Source: Caulobacteraceae bacterium
GTDB lineage: Bacteria; Pseudomonadota; Alphaproteobacteria; Caulobacterales; Caulobacteraceae
Reading direction: 5' to 3'
Length of the DNA stretch: 9,864 nt
Assembly: GCA_947484535.1 (NCBI GenBank)
Contig: CANKPO010000029.1
Location: 1 to 9,864, forward strand
The first letter of the stretch is position 1. The number at the start of each line of letters is the position of its first letter. A program made the position numbers and the translations under genes. Of the stretch, positions 4,571 to 9,864 are shown piece after piece. The notes under the pieces are model-generated. The model was not told the origin of the DNA and did not search any database. It saw only the letters and a list, made by a program, of their open reading frames with translations.

Positions 4571-5710
4571 TTAGGACATCAGGCCCTGCATGGTGGCCAT
4601 CACCAGACTAAAGGCGCGCATATCGCCCGAAGTGGTCGCGGCCATCTTGTTCATGGCATAGGCATAGGTGGTGTGGTTCTCCAGATCGATAATGATCAGT
4701 GAGCCGCCATAGCCGCCCCAATAGATGCATCGGTCGTGCGGTAGGGGCATCATCTCGGACTTCAGGCCAAAGCCCATGCCATAGCGCACCGGCGTGCCGA
4801 GGATCAGGTCCTTGCCTTCGATCTGAACCTCTAGAGCGCGGTTGCATCCGGCTTCGGACAGGAAGCGCTTGCCCTTGGCCATGCCACCATTGGCCAAGAT
4901 GGCGTGGATCTCAGCGACAGAGCGCGCATTGCCTTGCCCGCCTGCCGCGGGAATCTCTGCCGCGCGCCAAGCCCGGTCGCGGGTCGCGAGCGGATTGATC
5001 GGGGGGTTGGACTGCATATTGTGTGACAGTTCATTGGCCTCGCCGTCTGCGGTGATGCCACCGACGGGTGGGGGGATCAGGTCGGCGACGCGGGCATCAT
5101 GTTCTGGCCCCATGCCAATATGGAAATCTGCGCCCAGCGGCTCGGCTACTTCTTTGCGAAAGAAGGTGCCGATGGTCTGACCGGTAATGCGGCGCACCAC
5201 CTCCCCGATCAGATAGCCTTGGGTCATGGCGTGATAGCCGGGGGCGGTGCCCGGAGTCCAATAGGGGGCCTGCGCCGCCAGAAGGCTGGTGGCCTTTTCC
5301 CAATCATAAAGATCGGTCGGGGCGAGCGGCTCTTTCCAGCCCGACAGGCCCGCAGAGTGGCTCATCAGGTGGCTGACCTTAACGTCGGCCTTACCGTTGG
5401 CGGCAAATTCAGGCCAGTATTTGGCCACCGGCGCATCAAAATCCAAATCGCCCCGGTCGGCCAGCATCAGGGCCACGAGGAAGGTCATGGTCTTGGTCGT
5501 GGAATAGACATTGACGATGGTGTCCTTTTCCCAGGCGCGGCTCTTGGCCTCGTCGGCAAAGCCGCCCCAAAGGTCAACCACGGTCTCGCCGTTCAAGGTC
5601 GCGGTAAAGCCCGCGCCAATGTCCGCGCCATTGTTGAGATTTTCCTCAAAGGCTGCTCGTACGCCTGCGAACCGATCGCCCGCCAAGCCATTTGCCACAA
5701 TCCTGCTCAT
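4571..5710 (-). CDS. Serine hydrolase, beta-lactamase/family VIII esterase type
   Basis: A 379-residue member of the class C beta-lactamase-like family (Pfam Beta-lactamase, EstB-type family VIII carboxylesterases). The nucleophile motif S-x-x-K is S70-T-T-K73 in 'NVYSTTKTMTF'. The catalytic tyrosine is Y159 in 'PGTAPGYHAMTQGYLIGEVV', and the third motif W331-G-G-Y-G-G matches the W-G-G form of family VIII esterases instead of the K-T-G of true beta-lactamases. 'LMSHSAGLSGW' (116-125) is also typical. No signal peptide is evident, so it is probably cytoplasmic and acts on esters or similar acyl compounds; substrate unknown. I use the ATG at 5708-5710 with AAGGAAGAG about 6 bases upstream; an in-frame GTG at 5734 is less likely. 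The gene lies 100 bases after the DUF1223 gene on the same strand, which suggests its own promoter, and converges on the SDR gene. Confidence 0.92.
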   Translation of the reverse strand: MSRIVANGLAGDRFAGVRAAFEENLNNGADIGAGFTATLNGETVVDLWGGFADEAKSRAWEKDTIVNVYSTTKTMTFLVALMLADRGDLDFDAPVAKYWPEFAANGKADVKVSHLMSHSAGLSGWKEPLAPTDLYDWEKATSLLAAQAPYWTPGTAPGYHAMTQGYLIGEVVRRITGQTIGTFFRKEVAEPLGADFHIGMGPEHDARVADLIPPPVGGITADGEANELSHNMQSNPPINPLATRDRAWRAAEIPAAGGQGNARSVAEIHAILANGGMAKGKRFLSEAGCNRALEVQIEGKDLILGTPVRYGMGFGLKSEMMPLPHDRCIYWGGYGGSLIIIDLENHTTYAYAMNKMAATTSGDMRAFSLVMATMQGLMS

Positions 5711-5810
5711 CTTCGTCTCTTCCTTAAGGATCACCCGTTTGCCGGGCTCTGGTTGGAAAAGATTAGAGAGTATTTTTTGCCATGCGGCTAGCGCCGAACC
5801 GCCCAGCAGA

Positions 5811-6566
5811 TCAGGGTTTTGACTCAGGTGCCTTGAGGCTCAGGCTGCCGAGCATGCGCCCGCCCCTTGCGCCTTGAACGAGGATCACGCTTTCAAGCCC
5901 TTCACCGGCACTGTCGGTTTCCGGCGTGGGCAGGGTGTAGGACCTTGGCTTACCGGTCCAAGATCCGAGCCGAACCAGGTCTCGGACCACATTATGATAG
6001 ACCATGGTCTTACCACGGTTCTCGCCGCGCTTGATCTCGACCGCCTGGTCAGAGGGATCATAGCGCACGAGCCAGACCTCGGCCCCGCCCTTTGGAAAGC
6101 GGCCGGAGCCCACACTGATACGGGTGTCGGAGCGCTGTCTGATCTGCGGACTTGGCAAGCCCTTGGCGCGCCGCGCTGTGGTGATCAGTTGATCGACCTT
6201 GTCGGCATGGATGGCGGCGGTCTCGGCAGTGCCATTGACCACGATCTGCGGCGTATAGACCTCGCGGCCACTCATGCGCTTCATATAGGCGCGCTGGCGG
6301 GTGGAATAGTCTTCCTTGGCGAAGGTGTCGCGCCAGCCGAGATAGTCCCAATAGTCGACCGCATAGGTCAGGACCAAGATACCGGGGCGATCGGCTACCT
6401 CTCCCATAAGCCCATCAGCCTTGAGGCAGGACGAGCAGCCTTGGCTTGTGAACAGCTCCACGACCACAGGGCTCTTGGCCAAGGCGCTGGCCGAGGTCAC
6501 GGCAAGGGAGGTCGTGAAGGTCAAGAGGCCAACAAGGCCGAGGATCAAGGGTCTCAAAATACGCAT
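5811..6566 (-). CDS. DUF1223 secreted thioredoxin-fold protein
   Basis: A 251-residue protein of the DUF1223 family. A hydrophobic signal peptide spans about residues 1-30 ('RILRPLILGLVGLLTF' to 'SASALA'), so export to the periplasm is likely. The mature part starts 'VVVELFTSQGCSSC', with a thioredoxin-like C-x-x-C at C44 and C47, and has 'DYWDYLGWRD' (71-80) and a cis-proline candidate P106 in 'YTPQIVVNG'. The family is uncharacterised but its fold suggests thiol-disulfide chemistry. Members usually read CSSCPPAD; here it is CSSCLKAD. I chose the ATG at 6564-6566; a GTG at 6573-6575 would add three residues, and neither has a strong Shine-Dalgarno. The gene follows acnA on the same strand beyond a terminator. 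With ccmA nearby, a periplasmic redox role is tempting but unproven. Confidence 0.9.
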   Translation of the reverse strand: MRILRPLILGLVGLLTFTTSLAVTSASALAKSPVVVELFTSQGCSSCLKADGLMGEVADRPGILVLTYAVDYWDYLGWRDTFAKEDYSTRQRAYMKRMSGREVYTPQIVVNGTAETAAIHADKVDQLITTARRAKGLPSPQIRQRSDTRISVGSGRFPKGGAEVWLVRYDPSDQAVEIKRGENRGKTMVYHNVVRDLVRLGSWTGKPRSYTLPTPETDSAGEGLESVILVQGARGGRMLGSLSLKAPESKP

Positions 6567-6593
6567 GGGCTGCACTTAAGCCAGATTTCCATC

Positions 6594-6658
6594 AAAAAGC
6601 CCCTCAACTTGGCGTGAGGAGCGCCGCCGCACTGGAAAAAGATCATCCAGTGCGGCGG
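6594..6658 (-). terminator. Tandem-hairpin terminator of acnA
   Basis: Read on the minus strand, a perfect 12-bp stem comes first (arms 6658-6647 and 6635-6624, 11-base loop). A second stem CCTCA/TGAGG follows (arms 6619-6615 and 6606-6602), then GGGGC and TTTTT (6598-6594). The second hairpin plus U5 is a classical intrinsic terminator. The first lies 21 bases past the acnA stop codon and probably protects the mRNA 3' end or helps termination. The U tract ends only 27 bases before the DUF1223 start. Confidence 0.8.
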
Positions 6659-6679
6659 GCTAGACTCAAACTCTGCGGA

Positions 6680-9370
6680 TTAGCCTGCGTCGCGGGCCAG
6701 ATTGCGCAGAACATAGTTCAAAACGCCGCCGTTCTTGAAATAGTCAAGTTCAGTCGGGGTATCGATGCGGCAAACGACAGGGAAGCGAGCGACCCGGCCA
6801 TCGGAAGGACGATAGAGCTCAACCGTCAAGGTCTTGCGCGGCGCGACATCGGCCAGACCCCGGATGGAGACGATCTCGTCACCGATCAGGTTCAGCTTCT
6901 GCCAGCCATCAATCTTGAACTGCAGGGGCAGGACGCCCATGCCGACCAGATTGGAGCGGTGGATACGCTCGAAGGACTCCGCGATCACGGCGCGAACGCC
7001 GAGCAGCTTGGTGCCCTTGGCGGCCCAGTCACGCGACGAGCCGGTGCCATATTCCTTGCCCGCAAAGATCACCAGTGGACGCCCCTCGCCCTCATAGCGC
7101 ATGGCCGCGTCATAGATGGCCATCACATCGCCCGAGGGATAGTGCTTGGTCACGCCGCCTTCGATCTCCGGGGTCATCTTGTTACGGATACGGATATTGG
7201 CGAAGGTGCCGCGCATCATGACCTGATGGTTGCCCCGACGTGCGCCATAGCCGTTGAAGTCGATGGGATCGACACCATTGGCGATCAGGTACTTGCCTGC
7301 AGGAGACGACGCCTTGATCGAACCGGCTGGAGAAATGTGGTCGGTGGTGATGGAGTCGCCGAACATGCCCAAGATGCGGGCCTCGGCAATGTCGGTCACC
7401 GGCTTGGGCGTCATGCTCATATCGGTGAAGTAGGGCGGGTTCTGGACGTAGGTCGAATCATCCTCCCAGCCATAGGTCTGACCGCCAGAGACGGCGATGC
7501 CTTGCCAGTGCTCATCACCCTTAAAGACGTCGCTATAGCGGGCGCTGAACAGGGCGTTGGTGACCACGGCGCGCTGAATCTCGGCGATTTCAGCCGAGGT
7601 TGGCCAGACATCCTTGAGGAACACGGGCTGACCGTCCGAACCGGTGCCCAAGGGCTCGGTCGTCAGGTCGATACTCATATTGCCTGCCAGAGCATAAGCG
7701 ACCACCAAGGGCGGCGAGGCCAGATAGTTGGCGCGCGTATCGGGATTGACCCGGCCTTCGAAGTTACGATTGCCCGACAGGACCGAGACGGCGACCAGAT
7801 CGCTGTCCTGAATGGTCTTGGTCACGGCTTCGGCCAGAGGACCCGAATTACCGATACAGGTGGTGCAGCCATAGCCGACCAGATTAAAGCCCAGAGCATC
7901 GAGATGCTCGGTCAGGCCCGCCTTGGCCAGATAGTCGGTGACCACTTGCGAGCCGGGGGCCAGCGAGGTCTTGACCCATGGCTTGGACTTCAGGCCCAGC
8001 TCGTTGGCCTTCTTGGCCACCAGACCCGCCGCGATCAGGACACTGGGGTTAGAGGTGTTGGTGCAAGAGGTAATGGCCGCAATGACCACATCGCCATTGC
8101 CAAGGTCATGGCCTTCGCCGGGAACCTCAACGCGCACGTGCTCGCCGGGCTTGCCAAATTCACCGGCCAGAGCCTCTTTGAACTTTGCGGCAGACTCGCT
8201 GAGCAGGACCCGGTCTTGCGGACGCTTGGGACCGGCCATCGAGGGCTGAACCGAACCGAGGTCCAGATCGAGCGTGTCGGAGAAGACGGGATCTTCTGCG
8301 CCGGGCTCGAGCCACATGCCTTGGGCCTTGGCATAGGCCTCAACCAGTGCCACGCGCTCAGGGGTGCGGCCCGTGGCGGTCAGGAAGTCGATGGTGGCTT
8401 GGCTGACCGGGAAGAAGCCGCAGGTCGCGCCATATTCAGGGGCCATATTGGCGATGGTGGCCTGGTCTTCCAAGGTCAAGGCGGTGACGCCTTCGCCATA
8501 GAATTCGACGAACTTGCCGACGACGCCCTTCTTGCGCAGCATCTGGGTGACGGTCAGGACCAGATCGGTCGCGGTCGCGCCTTCGGGCATGGTGCCGGTC
8601 AGCTTGAAGCCGATCACTTCGGGGATCAGCATCGGGATCGGCTGGCCAAGCATGGCCGCTTCGGCCTCAATACCGCCCACGCCCCAGCCCAGAACGGCCA
8701 GACCATTGATCATGGTGGTGTGGCTATCGGTGCCGACGACCGTGTCAGGATAGGCCAACTCTGCGCCATCGGCGGCAGCGGCCGTCCAGACGGTCTGGGC
8801 CAGATATTCCAGGTTCACCTGATGGCAAATGCCGGTCCCGGGAGGCACGACGCGGAAATTGTTGAAGGCCGACGAGCCCCAACGCAGGAAGCGGTAACGC
8901 TCCAGATTGCGCTCATATTCACGTCCGACATTCTTGGCCGCTGAGTCTGCGCCGCCGAAATAGTCGACCATCACCGAGTGGTCGATGACCAGATCGACGG
9001 GGTTCAGCGGGTTAATCTTTTCAGGATCGGCACCCAGATGGGTCATGGCATCGCGCATGGCGGCCAGATCGACCACGGCGGGAACGCCGGTAAAGTCTTG
9101 CATCAGCACGCGGGCGGGACGGAACGAGATCTCGTGCTCGGTCTTGCCCTTGTTGTCGATCCAGGCCGAGATGGCCCGCAGATCGGCTTCACCGACGCTG
9201 TTGCCATCTTCGTTGCGCAGAAGATTTTCCAGCAACACCTTCATGGACATGGGCAGTCGCGAGACATTGGCCAGACCCGCCGCTTCGGCGGCTGGCAGGC
9301 TGTAGTAGGCATAGGTCTTGTCGCCAACAACGAGGTCGCGGCGAGTCTTTAGGCTATCATGCGATGACAT
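6680..9370 (-). CDS. acnA: Aconitate hydratase AcnA
   Basis: Aconitase of the AcnA/IRP1 type, 896 residues, normal for the family (E. coli AcnA is 891). It isomerises citrate to isocitrate through cis-aconitate in the TCA cycle, in the cytoplasm. The [4Fe-4S] cluster cysteines are C436 ('ITSCTNTSNPSVL') and C502 and C505 ('GYGCTTCIGNSGP'). Other landmarks are 'RVLMQDFTGVPAVVDLAAMR' (87-106), 'VGTDSHTTMINGL' (212-224), 'GDSITTDHISPAG' (671-683) at the swivel domain, and the active-site 'GSSRDWAAKG' (777-786). The start is the ATG at 9368-9370, giving 'MSSHDSLKTRRDL' with AAAGG 10 bases upstream; the frame remains open upstream to 9514 but that part is leader DNA. The start is abutted by a small hairpin at 9371-9388. 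The gene is divergent from ccmA and followed by a strong double terminator. Confidence 0.98.
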   Translation of the reverse strand: MSSHDSLKTRRDLVVGDKTYAYYSLPAAEAAGLANVSRLPMSMKVLLENLLRNEDGNSVGEADLRAISAWIDNKGKTEHEISFRPARVLMQDFTGVPAVVDLAAMRDAMTHLGADPEKINPLNPVDLVIDHSVMVDYFGGADSAAKNVGREYERNLERYRFLRWGSSAFNNFRVVPPGTGICHQVNLEYLAQTVWTAAAADGAELAYPDTVVGTDSHTTMINGLAVLGWGVGGIEAEAAMLGQPIPMLIPEVIGFKLTGTMPEGATATDLVLTVTQMLRKKGVVGKFVEFYGEGVTALTLEDQATIANMAPEYGATCGFFPVSQATIDFLTATGRTPERVALVEAYAKAQGMWLEPGAEDPVFSDTLDLDLGSVQPSMAGPKRPQDRVLLSESAAKFKEALAGEFGKPGEHVRVEVPGEGHDLGNGDVVIAAITSCTNTSNPSVLIAAGLVAKKANELGLKSKPWVKTSLAPGSQVVTDYLAKAGLTEHLDALGFNLVGYGCTTCIGNSGPLAEAVTKTIQDSDLVAVSVLSGNRNFEGRVNPDTRANYLASPPLVVAYALAGNMSIDLTTEPLGTGSDGQPVFLKDVWPTSAEIAEIQRAVVTNALFSARYSDVFKGDEHWQGIAVSGGQTYGWEDDSTYVQNPPYFTDMSMTPKPVTDIAEARILGMFGDSITTDHISPAGSIKASSPAGKYLIANGVDPIDFNGYGARRGNHQVMMRGTFANIRIRNKMTPEIEGGVTKHYPSGDVMAIYDAAMRYEGEGRPLVIFAGKEYGTGSSRDWAAKGTKLLGVRAVIAESFERIHRSNLVGMGVLPLQFKIDGWQKLNLIGDEIVSIRGLADVAPRKTLTVELYRPSDGRVARFPVVCRIDTPTELDYFKNGGVLNYVLRNLARDAG

Positions 9371-9388
9371 ACGAAAAGATCCTTTCGT
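9371..9388 (-). promoter_or_regulatory. Hairpin abutting the acnA start codon
   Basis: On the minus strand ACGAAA (9388-9383) and TTTCGT (9376-9371) are exact inverted repeats around GGATCT. The Shine-Dalgarno AAAGG straddles the stem and loop, and the second arm touches the ATG. Only two of six pairs are G-C, so the fold is weak and could be temperature-sensitive. It does not have the CAGUGN loop or bulged C of an iron-responsive element. Confidence 0.35.
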
Positions 9389-9589
9389 TAGATCCCGTCC
9401 CCGGGACTGTCCTGTGCCGTCCGAACATCGGTAGCGGAGGATCGCGCGCATCTTGGACCGGACACACAGCGTCCGACCCCGCGCCGCGTAAGCCCCGCAC
9501 GGCGTGCTGTTCATACTCGCCTAAGGGCCCTTCGTCCATTCATCTGAAAGGGACATTCTGTCTGGCCGCAACCTGGTCTATGAAGAGGG
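9389..9589. other. Divergent acnA/ccmA intergenic region
   Basis: About 200 bases that must hold the acnA (minus) and ccmA (plus) promoters; I find no convincing -35/-10 pair on either strand. Two small symmetric sequences are visible: GTCCCCGGGAC (9397-9407) and CGGAC-N7-GTCCG (9459-9463 and 9471-9475). Either could be an operator, but neither matches a regulator I know. Confidence 0.4.
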
Positions 9590-9864
9590 ATGATTTGCGC
9601 CGTCCACATGCAAAACTTGGCCATTATTCGCGGCGAGCGGCTCCTGTTTGAGGGGCTGAACCTCAGTGTGCATGCAGGCGAGGCTGTGGCCCTGACCGGG
9701 GCCAATGGCTCAGGCAAGACCAGCCTCTTGCGGGCCATTGCCGGTTTGATCCGGCCCCATGCGGGCGACGTGCAGTTCGAGGGCCCACTGGGCGATCTCG
9801 AGGCTGAAGATGCCCGTAGCCAAGGGGTGCATCTGCTGGGTCACCAAGATGGCTTCAAGGCGAC
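9590..9864 (+). CDS. ccmA: Heme exporter ATP-binding protein CcmA (N-terminal part)
   Basis: The first 91 codons of an ABC ATPase that runs off the right edge. CcmA drives the CcmABCD complex, which releases heme-loaded CcmE for cytochrome c maturation at the inner membrane. 'RGERLLFEGLNLSVHAGEAV' and Walker A G37-ANGSGK-T44 ('LTGANGSGKTSLLRAIAGLI') are clear. The Q-loop segment 'LLGHQDGFKA' matches CcmA's usual (L/Y)LGHxDGxK and separates it from other short ABC ATPases. The start is uncertain: ATG at 9590-9592 has AAGAGGG directly against it, and the in-frame ATG at 9608-9610 has the same motif 18 bases upstream. An in-frame TGA at 9581 rules out earlier starts. The gene is divergent from acnA; ccmB and ccmC would be expected downstream. 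Confidence 0.9.
   Translation, partial: MICAVHMQNLAIIRGERLLFEGLNLSVHAGEAVALTGANGSGKTSLLRAIAGLIRPHAGDVQFEGPLGDLEAEDARSQGVHLLGHQDGFKA

Noticed and set aside
3771..5710. SDR and serine hydrolase as a cooperating catabolic pair.
   Set aside because: They are convergent with a terminator between them, so no operon links them, and neither substrate is known.
5099..6617. Plus-strand open frames of 230 and 247 codons opposite the serine hydrolase and DUF1223 genes.
   Set aside because: Same antisense-frame artefact; the minus-strand genes have clear motifs and these do not.
6614..8944. A 776-codon open frame on the plus strand opposite acnA.
   Set aside because: It is wholly antisense to an unmistakable aconitase. 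The translation is low-complexity G, D, H, Q, A and R with no family resemblance, as expected from the antisense frame of a gene with strong G/C third-position bias.
9371..9514. Longer aconitase start at 9514.
   Set aside because: The extra 48 residues are cysteine- and arginine-rich with no family match, and the ATG at 9370 has a Shine-Dalgarno and the normal AcnA N-terminus.

Overview
The window looks like a chromosomal housekeeping segment of an alphaproteobacterium, most probably a member of the Caulobacterales (Caulobacter, Asticcacaulis or Brevundimonas type). The reasons are moderately high GC with strong GC bias at codon third positions, a DUF2794 protein (an alphaproteobacterial family), an aconitase gene divergent from ccmA with a DUF1223 gene just downstream, and short GC-rich hairpin repeats of a style common in these genomes. 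The assignment rests on recognition, not on a search. All reading frames are intact. I see no insertion sequence, prophage, CRISPR array, tRNA or rRNA, and no convincing new multi-gene system.

Layout. Positions 1-167 (minus) hold the start of an OxyR-like LysR regulator, with a promoter whose -10 overlaps a candidate autoregulatory site and seems to give a leaderless mRNA. Positions 168-390 are non-coding and carry two kinds of hairpin repeat. Positions 391-1995 (minus) are a probable two-gene operon: a Tas-like aldo/keto reductase followed by a ThpR/LigT RNA cyclic phosphodiesterase. Positions 1996-2216 are a divergent control region with three perfect inverted repeats and a sigma-32-like promoter. 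Positions 2217-2966 (plus) encode a Bax inhibitor-1 family membrane protein, ending at a strong terminator shared with the convergent DUF2794 gene (3029-3361, minus).

Positions 3362-3770 contain no recognisable gene but do contain an orphan 14-bp hairpin and a hairpin over the ribosome binding site of the next gene. An SDR oxidoreductase (3771-4517, plus) converges on a family VIII-type serine hydrolase (4571-5710, minus) with a shared terminator between them. Upstream of the hydrolase on the minus strand lie a secreted DUF1223 thioredoxin-fold protein (5811-6566), a double-hairpin terminator, and aconitase AcnA (6680-9370). After a 219-bp divergent region, the heme exporter ATPase gene ccmA starts (9590, plus) and runs off the window.

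Functionally the genes are a mix: TCA cycle (acnA), cytochrome c maturation (ccmA), probable oxidative stress response (OxyR-like), RNA end processing (thpR), membrane stress (BI-1 family), and several oxidoreductases or hydrolases of unknown substrate. The more interesting signals are regulatory and lie between genes: the compact autoregulated leaderless promoter at 167-202, the palindrome-rich control region at 1996-2216, and start-codon-proximal hairpins before the SDR and acnA genes.
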